NCBI RefSeq assembly: GCF_030551755.1
Contig: NZ_JAUPEC010000008.1
Location: 1 to 64,000, forward strand
From: Pseudocolwellia sp. AS88
GTDB taxonomy: Bacteria > Pseudomonadota > Gammaproteobacteria > Enterobacterales > Alteromonadaceae
Direction of reading: 5' to 3'
Length of the DNA: 64,000 bases
The notes under the pieces were generated by a model. It ran no database searches. It had not been told where the DNA came from and saw only the letters and a list, made by a program, of their open reading frames with translations. The position numbers and the translations under genes were made by a program. Positions 20,757 to 29,539 of this stretch are shown piece after piece. Each line of letters begins with the position of its first letter. The stretch's first letter is position 1.

Positions 20757-20790
20757 GTTCAGGCTTTGTTCAGTTATATATAGCTAATAT
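20757..20790 (+). promoter_or_regulatory. PhoP-box-like promoter module for the pepSY-regulator-kinase operon
   Basis: GTTCAG (20757-20762), five bases, GTTCAG (20768-20773), eleven bases, then TAATAT (20785-20790). Direct hexamers with 11-base periodicity placed just before the -10 are the arrangement used by PhoP-type OmpR-family activators, which suggests autoregulation. Confidence 0.68.
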
Positions 20791-20926
20791 GACAGCATAC
20801 AAATGATAGTCCTTTTTATCTGAACCTTATGTTTATTTAAAAAGAGCAATCTTTTACACTGTGTCATAGGTTCACTCGTTTTCTTATGTTGGCAGCTTAA
20901 ACTTTCTTAATATTTTGAGGGGTGTA

Positions 20927-21220
20927 ATGAAAAATATACTGGCCATTTTATTGCTTATTTCTATTACTTTATTTTCGTCTTCTCCTGTGTTCGCACGAGG
21001 TGGAGATTTTGTGCACCTTATTAAAGGTAACGGTAATGCTGTTAAACAAAATAAAGTACAAAATTCTAGTCAAGCTGCGCGTATTGTTAGAGAAAGAGTA
21101 GGCGGAAAAATACTGAAAGTTAAACATAATGGTCGTTCTGGTTATAAAGTAAAGCTGATCAAAGACAACGGCCACATTATTAATGTTACGGTAGATGCTA
21201 AAACTGGCAAGGTGAATTAA
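20927..21220 (+). CDS. Small periplasmic PepSY-domain protein
   Basis: 97 residues: a signal peptide (KNILAILLLISITLFSSSPVFA) and one PepSY-like domain with QAARIVRERVGGKILKVKHNG and the closing NVTVDAKTGKV. An upstream in-frame TTG exists at 20915, but it lies inside the ribosome site AGGGG, so the ATG at 20927 is the start. It ends one base before the response-regulator gene. PepSY proteins linked to OmpR-type systems are thought to act at the sensor or on periplasmic peptidases; here a sensing or feedback role is inferred from position only. Confidence 0.8.
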   Translation: MKNILAILLLISITLFSSSPVFARGGDFVHLIKGNGNAVKQNKVQNSSQAARIVRERVGGKILKVKHNGRSGYKVKLIKDNGHIINVTVDAKTGKVN

Positions 21221-21221
21221 T

Positions 21222-21896
21222 ATGCGTTTACTCTTAGTAGAAGACGATATAGAGCTGCAAACCAATTTAAAAAAGCAATTAATGCTTGAAAACTATTCTG
21301 TTGATGTTGCTAGTGATGGAGAGTCTGGGCTTTTTCAAGGTATGGAATACCCATACGATGCCGCCATTATTGATATTGGTTTGCCTAAAATTGATGGCAT
21401 AAGCGTTATTAAAAGCTTAAGAGATAAACAATTCACTTTTCCTATTATTGTGTTAACTGCTCGTGATAGCTGGCAAGACAAAGTTGCTGGTTTAGATGCA
21501 GGTGCAGACGATTATTTAACTAAGCCATTTCAGCCTGAAGAATTAGCGGCACGTTTAAATGCTTTGATCAGGCGTTCAGTAGGGCAAGCAAGCCCTGTTA
21601 TTGAAAATGGTCCTATTAGTATTAACACTAAAAGTATGTCGGTAGCTGTAGATGGCAATAATGTAAGTTTAAGTAGTTACGAATACAAACTGCTTGAATA
21701 CCTTATGTTGCACATTAACGAAGTTAAATCTAAGTCGGTATTAACAGAACATATTTACGATCAAGACTTTGACTTAGATTCAAATGTGATTGAAGTCTTT
21801 ATTAGACGACTACGTAAAAAGTTAGATCCTGATAGCAAACATGGTTTTATTGAAACCTTACGTGGACAAGGCTATAAAATGAAACAGTTTAGTTAA
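21222..21896 (+). CDS. OmpR-family response regulator (PhoP-like)
   Basis: 224 residues. The receiver domain has acidic EDD near residue 7, phospho-acceptor D51 in AAIIDIGLPKIDG, T in IIVLTARD and K in DYLTKPF. The C-terminal winged helix has LSSYEYKLLEYLMLH and VIEVFIRRLRKKLD, ending GQGYKM. It lies between the pepSY gene and a kinase whose H-box is PhoQ-like, so it is best viewed as a PhoP-like regulator. Its likely sites are the three GTTCAG direct repeats in this locus. Confidence 0.9.
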   Translation: MRLLLVEDDIELQTNLKKQLMLENYSVDVASDGESGLFQGMEYPYDAAIIDIGLPKIDGISVIKSLRDKQFTFPIIVLTARDSWQDKVAGLDAGADDYLTKPFQPEELAARLNALIRRSVGQASPVIENGPISINTKSMSVAVDGNNVSLSSYEYKLLEYLMLHINEVKSKSVLTEHIYDQDFDLDSNVIEVFIRRLRKKLDPDSKHGFIETLRGQGYKMKQFS

Positions 21897-21900
21897 GCAT

Positions 21901-23310
21901 TTGAACAAACCTCATTCTCTCACTCATTGGATAACACAGTCACTTAAAGCGCGTTTAATGTTAAGCGCAATGTTTATGGTGATGGTTATGCTACCTATTA
22001 TTGGCATAACCTTGAGTAATGCTTTTAATGAGCAATTGCAAAGTGCTTTAGAGAATGAGCTAAGAGCTTATAGTTTTTCAATATTCTCGGTTGCAGAAGT
22101 TGAAAATAATCAGCTACTCATGCCTGATTTGCTGCTAGAAAATCAATTCAATGTTATTCAATCGGGTTTATACGCAGAAATAACCACAATTAAACCTGTT
22201 TTTGCTGAAAACCAAGTGATTCAATATCCAGTAGATTTAAGTACTTTATGGCAATCAACGTCATTAATGGGCGTTGATTTAACTAAAGACTTACCTTCAC
22301 CTAAAATTGGTGAGTCTTTATTTACTGAGGTGATGATAGAAAACCAGCCACATATGGTTTATAGCATTAGTGTAAGCTTTGGTGAGTCTGAAGGTTCATT
22401 CCCGGTAACTTTACATATATTTAAAGATGAAGCTGAGTTTTTAGCGATCACTAACGGCTTCAAACAACAACTTTGGATATGGTTAGTACTACTGATTGTT
22501 GTATTTATTATTGCGCAATTTATTTGGTTAAAATGGACCTTAAAGCCTTTAAATACTCTAACAACTGAACTTGAAAATGTGGAACAAGGTAAGCAGAATT
22601 CTTTAGTTAAAACTTATCCCATTGAACTTGAACAAGTAACGACTCAATTAAATACTTTGCTTAGTACAGAGCAAAGCCAGCGCAAACGCTATCGCAATGC
22701 CTTATCAGACTTAGCTCATAGTTTAAAAACACCTTTAGCTGTTATTCAAAGCCAACCCGCTTTAGCACAAGACACAAAAGAGCAAATTACCAATATTAGT
22801 AACATGGTTGAGCATCAACTTAAACGCGCTCAAAGTGCAGGCGAATCCTCTTGGCATTTAGGTGTTTCAATTGAAGAAACCGCGAATAAACTTGTTAATA
22901 CACTAAATAAAATTTACAGAGATAAGCAGCTTAAGCTTTCTGTTAACATTCAAGAAAAAGCCTTATTCAAAGGTGATGAAGCCGATTTAATGGAAATACT
23001 TGGCAATTTGCTCGACAACGCTTGTAAGGCGGCCAAGTCGGAAATTGATTTTAGCGTAAGTTTTAATGCTGACAGTTTACGCATTGCTATTGCTGACGAT
23101 GGGCAGGGCATTGAAGAGTCGCAAAGAAAAACTATTTTAGAACGCGGTACTCGTGCGGATACTTACGAAAAAGGTCACGGTATTGGTTTAGCTATTGTTA
23201 GAGATTTAGTCAGTAGTTATAACGGCGAGCTTACTATTCAAAACTCATCAAGCCTAGGCGGTGCGCTTTTTGTGCTTACGTTTAACTTAGGTAAAATTAA
23301 AATCGTGTAG
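21901..23310 (+). CDS. PhoQ-like sensor histidine kinase
   Basis: 469-residue membrane kinase: first helix about 17-38, a periplasmic region of about 145 residues, second helix (WIWLVLLIVVFIIAQFIWL) and a HAMP-like linker. The H-box LSDLAHSLKTPLAVIQ (H about 272) closely resembles that of PhoQ. The ATPase domain has NLLDNACKAAKSEI, DDGQGIEE and HGIGLAIVRDLV. The start is TTG four bases after the regulator stop, with no clear ribosome site; translational coupling is likely. The next in-frame ATG would remove the basic residues before the first helix. Its signal is unknown. Confidence 0.88.
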   Translation: MNKPHSLTHWITQSLKARLMLSAMFMVMVMLPIIGITLSNAFNEQLQSALENELRAYSFSIFSVAEVENNQLLMPDLLLENQFNVIQSGLYAEITTIKPVFAENQVIQYPVDLSTLWQSTSLMGVDLTKDLPSPKIGESLFTEVMIENQPHMVYSISVSFGESEGSFPVTLHIFKDEAEFLAITNGFKQQLWIWLVLLIVVFIIAQFIWLKWTLKPLNTLTTELENVEQGKQNSLVKTYPIELEQVTTQLNTLLSTEQSQRKRYRNALSDLAHSLKTPLAVIQSQPALAQDTKEQITNISNMVEHQLKRAQSAGESSWHLGVSIEETANKLVNTLNKIYRDKQLKLSVNIQEKALFKGDEADLMEILGNLLDNACKAAKSEIDFSVSFNADSLRIAIADDGQGIEESQRKTILERGTRADTYEKGHGIGLAIVRDLVSSYNGELTIQNSSSLGGALFVLTFNLGKIKIV

Positions 23311-23482
23311 TTACATACACAATATACCTTTAAAAACTCACCTCTTAATTATTCAACAACACTCCTATTCAGAATGTATTACTTAATGCTTGTTACATTA
23401 GGTTACTTATATGGAACGTTCTTTTGCAATTGATCGTTTACTTACTAGGTCTGTATTAATAATAAAGAAAATAAATATAAGT

Positions 23483-23516
23483 GTTCAGTAAGCGTTCAGT
23501 TTACTTTCGTTAATAT
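23483..23516 (+). promoter_or_regulatory. PhoP-box-like promoter module for the DUF3300 gene
   Basis: GTTCAG (23483-23488), five bases, GTTCAG (23494-23499), eleven bases, TAATAT (23511-23516). It is identical in both hexamers, spacing and -10 to the module at 20757. Confidence 0.68.
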
Positions 23517-23605
23517 TGCACCTGTAATGTATTTATACCTAATAGTTAGATAGTTGTTAAACCAATAAGTATTGCTTGTTAGGTATTCTTCAAGAGGAAA
23601 GAAAG

Positions 23606-25015
23606 ATGAAAAGATTAATTTTAAGCATCGGCCTGTTATCTGTTTTAACGTGTAATACGTTATCGGCACAAGAAGTTCTTAATCAAGCAAGCAGTGCTAA
23701 CAGCCAAGCAACTAATGAGGTATCTAGCAACCTTGAGTATAACCAAGAACAGCTAGCTCAAATGCTTGCACCTGTGGCTTTATATCCAGACAGTTTACTT
23801 ACTCATATTCTTATTGCATCAACTTATCCTATTGAAGTGGTTGAAGCTGAACGTTGGGTAACAAAAAATAAAAATTTATCTGCGTCTAAAAAATCTGAGT
23901 TATTAGAAGAAAAAGATTGGGAGCCTTCAGTTACTGCTTTAACTATGTTTCCTGATGTACTTGAACGTATGGTTGATGACTTAACTTGGACTCAACAATT
24001 AGGTGATGCCTTTTTACAGAGTGAAGAGAATGTTCTTAGTGCTATTCAAGACTTAAGAATACAGGCCGACAAAGCGGGTAACTTAGCTAAAATGGAAAAT
24101 GTTGAAGTTAGCCGAGAAGCCAACAATATAGTTATTGAACCTGTAGAAAAAGAAATTGTATATGTTCCTTATTATGATTCGCGTCATGTTTATGGTCATT
24201 GGCATTCATCATTGTACCCACCCGTTTATTGGAATTGGGGACACCGTATTCGCTATACCAATAGCAGACCTTTTGGATGGCATGCAGGCATACATATTTC
24301 GTGGAACTACTTTTTCAGCGGATTTAGTTGGAGTAACAGGCATGTAGTGGTGATTAATCACAGAAATACTCGTCATTATCAACCTAAAAAAGTAATTGTT
24401 CGCAGTGGTTATTCAACACGTTGGGTACATAACCCAAAACATAGAAAAGGTGTACGCTATAGTAATAGAAATGTGAGTAAACGTTATGGAAATAATCGTC
24501 CTGTTGTTCACAAAACAGTTGTTAAACGTCACAACAGTGCCGCAGTTAATGCCAGATTAAATAATAACAAAGCCGTTATTCGTGCTAATAATAGCAATAG
24601 AGTACAAGTGCAAAAGAACCAAAAGCATGAAGTCATATCAAAAAAACTTAAAGTGCAAAAAACGGTTTCTCAGCAAAAAGCACAAAATATAAAAAAAAAC
24701 ACGAGTGATCGTAAGCACTTTAACTCACAGCGATCTAATGAGCTGAGGAATAAAACTTACGCTAAAAGCAAAGACGTACAAAGAAGTAATGTTCAAACAA
24801 AGAGTGTTCAAACCAAGAATATTCAAAGAAACAATGTACAAAAAAGCATAGAAAGATCTTCATCACAACAGGCAAAGCAATCAAGACAAGTTAGATCTTC
24901 TGAAAGAAGTAAGAGTTATCAATCTAAACCGCAACGTACGCAAAGGTCAGAAAAGTCGCAGGTACGTAGATCAAATAGCGGTGGTGAGCGTCAGTCAAGA
25001 AGAGGTGATCATTAG
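23606..25015 (+). CDS. DUF3300 domain exported protein with basic low-complexity tail
   Basis: 469 residues. A signal peptide (RLILSIGLLSVLTCNTLSA) precedes a DUF3300-type domain with QLAQMLAPVALYPDSLLTHILIASTYPIEVVEAERWV and a VYVPYYD-type segment near 190. Aromatic and histidine-rich sequence and then a long Q/N/R/K/S-rich tail follow. ATG 23606 is chosen over an upstream TTG (23576) because GAGGAAAG lies just before it. Function of the family is unknown; an envelope role is inferred. Its promoter shares the repeat module of the PhoPQ-like operon directly upstream, so it is a likely target. Confidence 0.82.
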   Translation: MKRLILSIGLLSVLTCNTLSAQEVLNQASSANSQATNEVSSNLEYNQEQLAQMLAPVALYPDSLLTHILIASTYPIEVVEAERWVTKNKNLSASKKSELLEEKDWEPSVTALTMFPDVLERMVDDLTWTQQLGDAFLQSEENVLSAIQDLRIQADKAGNLAKMENVEVSREANNIVIEPVEKEIVYVPYYDSRHVYGHWHSSLYPPVYWNWGHRIRYTNSRPFGWHAGIHISWNYFFSGFSWSNRHVVVINHRNTRHYQPKKVIVRSGYSTRWVHNPKHRKGVRYSNRNVSKRYGNNRPVVHKTVVKRHNSAAVNARLNNNKAVIRANNSNRVQVQKNQKHEVISKKLKVQKTVSQQKAQNIKKNTSDRKHFNSQRSNELRNKTYAKSKDVQRSNVQTKSVQTKNIQRNNVQKSIERSSSQQAKQSRQVRSSERSKSYQSKPQRTQRSEKSQVRRSNSGGERQSRRGDH

Positions 25016-25049
25016 TCCATGTTTGTAGAAGAAAAGCTTAATGAAAAGT

Positions 25050-25084
25050 AAAAGCCCAATAATTAAAATTATTGGGCTTTTTTA
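25050..25084. terminator. Bidirectional terminator after the DUF3300 gene
   Basis: AAAAGCCCAATAATT and AATTATTGGGCTTTT form a 15-bp stem with a 2-base centre, followed by T bases. It can also end the convergent Lrp gene. Confidence 0.85.
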
Positions 25085-25163
25085 TGTTTGGATATTTGTG
25101 ATAAGAACTGGAAGTTTTTTATTGTTTTAGTTTATGGCTATTAATGCAGCCAAGTATCATTGC

Positions 25164-25191
25164 TTATTCATTATTCATTATTCATTATTCA
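25164..25191. repeat. Heptanucleotide tandem repeat (TTATTCA x4)
   Basis: Four perfect direct copies of TTATTCA lie 25 bases downstream of the Lrp-family stop codon. Such tracts change copy number by slippage, but this one is outside any reading frame. Confidence 0.8.
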
Positions 25192-25215
25192 GAACAGGGT
25201 AAACGTAACTATATA

Positions 25216-25683
25216 TTAATCATCAAAAGCGGGTAAAACTGAGCTTCTGCTATGTTCAAACACTAAAGAGGTTTCAACGGTTTGAACTTCGTCACGAGAA
25301 GTAATTGCCTGAAATACAAATTGTCTTAAATGTTCACTGTCTTTTACTGACATATGAATATAATAATCGTAATTACCGCCCATGTGATACAAGCTAATGA
25401 TTTCAGGCAGTTTAAGTAAGTCGTCACGTAATTGATTGACGATTTCTTCAGAGTAAGGCTGTAAACGGATAGCCGCTATTGCTTCGATATTGCCGCCAAT
25501 GTTTTTAAGGTTAACCTCAATAAAAGCACCTTTAATGATACCGCTGGTTTTAAGACGTTTTACACGCTCCAAACAAGTTGAAGGAGCAATACCAATTTTT
25601 GCTGCTAAATCTTTATTATTAATATCGGCATTGTTATAAAGAAGCGTTAAAATGCGTAAATCAATATCGTCTAGTTTCTTCAA
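25216..25683 (-). CDS. Lrp/AsnC family transcriptional regulator
   Basis: 155 residues. The N-terminal helix-turn-helix is typical (LDDIDLRILTLLYNNADINNKDLAAKIGIAPSTCLERVKRLKTSGIIKG), and a C-terminal ligand-binding domain follows (IAAIRLQP, LPEIISLYHMGGNYDYYIHMSVKD, VQTVETSLVFEHSR). It is shorter in identity to global Lrp than to AsnC-like paralogues, and the effector amino acid cannot be inferred. It is transcribed alone and away from the MHYT kinase gene, with a 505-base gap between. Confidence 0.92.
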   Translation of the reverse strand: MKKLDDIDLRILTLLYNNADINNKDLAAKIGIAPSTCLERVKRLKTSGIIKGAFIEVNLKNIGGNIEAIAAIRLQPYSEEIVNQLRDDLLKLPEIISLYHMGGNYDYYIHMSVKDSEHLRQFVFQAITSRDEVQTVETSLVFEHSRSSVLPAFDD

Positions 25684-26188
25684 AAAATATTTACCTCAAT
25701 AACAGTTAAATAGAGTTGCTACACTGAACAAATGTTATATCACTATACTTATTTAATACAGAAATATCATAAAATAATTTAAAAAATATGAATTATTTTC
25801 GTTTTAATATAATTAAGCCGAATTTTTATTTGAAACGTGATAAGGGAAATATTTAAGGTTTAGTAAATTATTATACTTTTTATATTCTTTAATTCTGAAA
25901 ATTAACGATTAGCCCAATAAATCAATTGTTTAAATTTATTATAAAATACAGCAATAATTTAAGTGAAATGCATCAAGTTTTATTTAAAGAGACCGATATA
26001 GCTGATTATTATCCATATTTTCTAGATAATTTATAATCCTCAATTACAAATCTTTGTTTAAGTTGATTTATTTTAGCAAAGCATCTGAATTACAAAGAAT
26101 TATAATGTCGTGTAGATTAACAGTGTAACTATTTGTTAAGCTAGAAATTAGCTTTATAAATCAGTACCTATAACAAGGCTGTAACCTT
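25684..26188. other. Non-coding gap between Lrp-type and MHYT kinase genes
   Basis: Very AT-rich and without a credible frame. A perfect inverted repeat AAAATAATT/AATTATTTT (25771-25799) lies about 90 bases upstream of the Lrp-type start and could be its own operator. Nothing else was recognised apart from AAGG before the kinase ATG. Confidence 0.35.
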
Positions 26189-29100
26189 ATGTTTGACCAA
26201 ATTTCAACCATTTTTCAGTACCCAGCTGATAATTTACTCATTTACGGTACATTTAGGCCATGGCTGGTTGTGTTATCAATTACTATTGCCATTTTAGCTT
26301 CCTTCATGGGAATGAATGTAGCTTCTCAAGCTAAGCATATTCGTTCAGCCTTTTGGCGTCAGTTTATGTTAGTTGTTGGCAGTATTACTTTAGGTGGTGG
26401 TGTTTGGTCAATGCACTTCATCGGTATGCTAGCTTTTGATTTGTGTACTCCTATAAATTATGGCGTTCAACTTACTTTAATTTCAGTATTACCGAGTATT
26501 TTTGCTTCATGGGTAACTCTTAACATTATTACTCGTGAAAAGGTCTCGAAGTGTCAACTCATTATTGGTGGAGTTTTAGTTGGTTTAGGCATAGGTACCA
26601 TGCACTATATAGGTATGGCAGCTATGGAGGTCTCCGCTTTGCTACGCTACGACCTAGCTATGTTTGGCTTATCCATTATTGTGGCTGCGGTTTTAGCTAT
26701 TCTTTCCTTGTGGGTTTATACCCGATTACGTACAGGTAGATTTAGCTATTTAGGTAGTACAAAAATATCAATGCTAGCCAGTGTTTTTATGGGATTTGCT
26801 ATTGCTGGTATGCACTATACAGGTATGGCAGCCGCAAGATTTGTTCGTCCTCTTGGTTTTGAGTTATCTGAGCAAACAGCAGAAATTTCAAAATACCTTG
26901 CTGCATCAGTTACCATCGCAACAATCCTCATTATTATGCTTGTTTTAGGTGCTAACTTATTAATTAAATATAAAGATATATCAGCCAAAGCTGCAGATAA
27001 AGAAAATCGGTTACGTGCCATGATGGATACCGCAATGGACGGTATTGTTACGATTAACGATAGAGGGCTTGTTATTAGTTCGAATACAGCGATTCAACGT
27101 TTATTAGGTTGGTCGAGTGATTCTTTAATAGGCGAAAATATCAATATCATTATCCCGGATGAGTTTGTTGTTGGAGCGAATGGACGGTTAAATAGAGCTA
27201 TTGAAACCAAAAATGATACAAGCATTAAAGGTAGGCAAGTTGAAGCAATTCATCAAAATGGTGAAAATATTTCAGTAAAACTGTCTATTGGTCACACTCA
27301 AATTGATGAAGATAACTTCTATGTGGTATTCGTCACTGATATACGAAAACAATTATTGTTAGAGCATCAAAGACAAGAAGATGAAGAAAAAATACGTTCA
27401 TTAATTACCAATATTCCAGGTATCGCTTATCGTTGTTTAGTTTCAGACAACTGGCCAATGACTTTCATAAGTGATGCCGTTGAGGACATTACTGGTTTTC
27501 CTGCTGCAGACTTTTTGTCACCTAATCCGAAACGTTATTTTGCAGAGTTTGTTCATCCTGATGATATGCCTGAAATAGCTAGAATAATGAAACTGAAGGA
27601 AAAACAGTTTCATTTAGAGTATCGAATTATAGACCGGTTTGGTCAAGTTAAATGGATGATGGGATATGGCAGCTATATCAATATGGGACTAAAAGAAAAC
27701 CATTGGTTAGATGGCTTTATTATGGATATTACTGATCGTAAAAACATGGAACAAGAGTTAGTTAATGAGAAAAATAGAGCGGAGGAGGCTGTTGCTGCTA
27801 GAACCGAATTTTTAGCTAATATGAGTCATGAGATCCGTACCCCAATGAACGCGATTATCGGTTTTAGTGACATTATGCTTGGCGAGGCAAAAGACGATAC
27901 TGATGCCAAACATTTAAAAAGTATTAATAATTCAGCTAAATCATTACTCCATTTACTTAATGATATTTTAGATAGTGCAAAAATGGATAAAGGTAAATTT
28001 GATTTAGAATATCGTGACTTTTCTTTAGTAGAAGAAATTGACACCGTTGTATCAACATTATGGCTAGAAGTACGTAAGAAAGGTTTAGATCTTTCTGTTG
28101 ATATCTCTCCTGATCTTGCTCCTATCTATTACGGCGCGTCTGATAGAATTCGACAGGTGATAACCAACCTAATTGGTAACTCCGTTAAGTTTACCGCTGA
28201 AGGGAAAGTTTCATTAAGTGTTGAACCTGTAAAAGATAATTTTGTTCGTTTCAGTATAAAAGATACTGGAATAGGGATGACTCAAGAGCAAGTTGATAAG
28301 ATTTTTGAAGCTTTTGTACAGGCTGATACTTCAATGAGTCGAATCTACGGTGGTACTGGGTTGGGGACTACTATAAGTAAACAACTGGTTGAGCTAATGG
28401 GCGGTACTATTTCGGCAAGTAGTGTGAAAGATAAAGGTTCTACTTTTGTTTTCGAAATTCCATTAGAAGTATCTAAAAGTAAAGTATTGATTAAAAAATC
28501 TAATAAAGTTGAATTACCTAGCTTAAATCTATTAGTGGTAGACGACATTCCGCAAAATGTAGAGTTATTAACACGACTACTTGAGCGTGATGGCCATGTG
28601 GTTTGTTCTGCTTTAGAGGGTAAAAAAGCTCTACATTTAATGGAAACTGAAACATTTGATGCTGTATTAATGGATATTCAAATGCCTATTATGGACGGTT
28701 TATCTACGGCTAAAATGAGACGAGAGTTTGAAAATAACAATAAGCTTAACGCGATCCCAATTATTGCGTTAACGGCTAGTGTACTTGAAGAAGATCGCAA
28801 AGCAGCTAAAAATGCAGGTATGGACGGATTTGCCAGCAAACCTGTAGATATTGATGAGATTTATATAGAATTAGCTAAGATTTTAGGTGTAACTGTAAGT
28901 ATTAGTGAGACGTCTGAAGTTAGTACGCAATCGCCTTCAAAATTAGTCGATTGTGATAAAGGTACTAAGTTGTGGGGATCAAAGCAGCGATTATTTGAAG
29001 AGCTAGGCCTTTTTATGTCGACTTATGCTACTGTCACCGAAGAGTTAAAAGGACTTTTCTCTAATAAAGAATGGAAAGCTATAAGCCAGATTGCTCATAC

Positions 29101-29539
29101 CCTAAAAGGATTAACAGGTAACTTAGCATTAACAACGCTGCACCGTACTTTCTCAGCTATTGAACAAGCTTCAAATCGCCAAGATGAATTATTATGTAAT
29201 GCTCATATAGAAAAGTCGGCGACTATTTTATTAAATTTAGAAGCTTTAATTCTAGAAAGTAAACAAACGGATATTGAAGAGCAAAGCCAAGATAACAATG
29301 CCTCACTAACAGCACAAGAATGGTTAGTATTATTAACAGAACTTGATAAGATGATTGAATATCAAGGTTTTGATGAAAAACTACTTACTCAGCTTAGTCA
29401 GTTTTCTCCTCAGGCCGTAAATGAATTAAGTCAAAAATTAGTTCATGCAGTTAATGATTTTGAATATGATAATGCAAAAGCTTTAGTGACAGAATTAATC
29501 ACCTTAGCTAAACAAAATGGGTACAGAAATGAGAGTTGA
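26189..29539 (+). CDS. MHYT-domain hybrid sensor histidine kinase
   Basis: 1116-residue membrane hybrid kinase. The MHYT sensor (residues about 20-260) has the diagnostic repeats MHFIGM, MHYIGM and MHYTGM between helices. Two PAS domains follow (about 275-385 and 400-515), then HisKA with FLANMSHEIRTPMNAIIGFS (H about 547), the ATPase domain (GTGLGTTISKQLVELMGG), a receiver domain (phospho-acceptor in VLMDIQMPIMDG, about 828) and an Hpt domain (AHTLKGLTGNLA, H about 970). MHYT is proposed to sense diatomic gases through copper. The gene overlaps the HD-GYP regulator by 23 bases, so phosphate transfer to that protein and c-di-GMP turnover are the likely output. Confidence 0.92.
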   Translation: MFDQISTIFQYPADNLLIYGTFRPWLVVLSITIAILASFMGMNVASQAKHIRSAFWRQFMLVVGSITLGGGVWSMHFIGMLAFDLCTPINYGVQLTLISVLPSIFASWVTLNIITREKVSKCQLIIGGVLVGLGIGTMHYIGMAAMEVSALLRYDLAMFGLSIIVAAVLAILSLWVYTRLRTGRFSYLGSTKISMLASVFMGFAIAGMHYTGMAAARFVRPLGFELSEQTAEISKYLAASVTIATILIIMLVLGANLLIKYKDISAKAADKENRLRAMMDTAMDGIVTINDRGLVISSNTAIQRLLGWSSDSLIGENINIIIPDEFVVGANGRLNRAIETKNDTSIKGRQVEAIHQNGENISVKLSIGHTQIDEDNFYVVFVTDIRKQLLLEHQRQEDEEKIRSLITNIPGIAYRCLVSDNWPMTFISDAVEDITGFPAADFLSPNPKRYFAEFVHPDDMPEIARIMKLKEKQFHLEYRIIDRFGQVKWMMGYGSYINMGLKENHWLDGFIMDITDRKNMEQELVNEKNRAEEAVAARTEFLANMSHEIRTPMNAIIGFSDIMLGEAKDDTDAKHLKSINNSAKSLLHLLNDILDSAKMDKGKFDLEYRDFSLVEEIDTVVSTLWLEVRKKGLDLSVDISPDLAPIYYGASDRIRQVITNLIGNSVKFTAEGKVSLSVEPVKDNFVRFSIKDTGIGMTQEQVDKIFEAFVQADTSMSRIYGGTGLGTTISKQLVELMGGTISASSVKDKGSTFVFEIPLEVSKSKVLIKKSNKVELPSLNLLVVDDIPQNVELLTRLLERDGHVVCSALEGKKALHLMETETFDAVLMDIQMPIMDGLSTAKMRREFENNNKLNAIPIIALTASVLEEDRKAAKNAGMDGFASKPVDIDEIYIELAKILGVTVSISETSEVSTQSPSKLVDCDKGTKLWGSKQRLFEELGLFMSTYATVTEELKGLFSNKEWKAISQIAHTLKGLTGNLALTTLHRTFSAIEQASNRQDELLCNAHIEKSATILLNLEALILESKQTDIEEQSQDNNASLTAQEWLVLLTELDKMIEYQGFDEKLLTQLSQFSPQAVNELSQKLVHAVNDFEYDNAKALVTELITLAKQNGYRNES

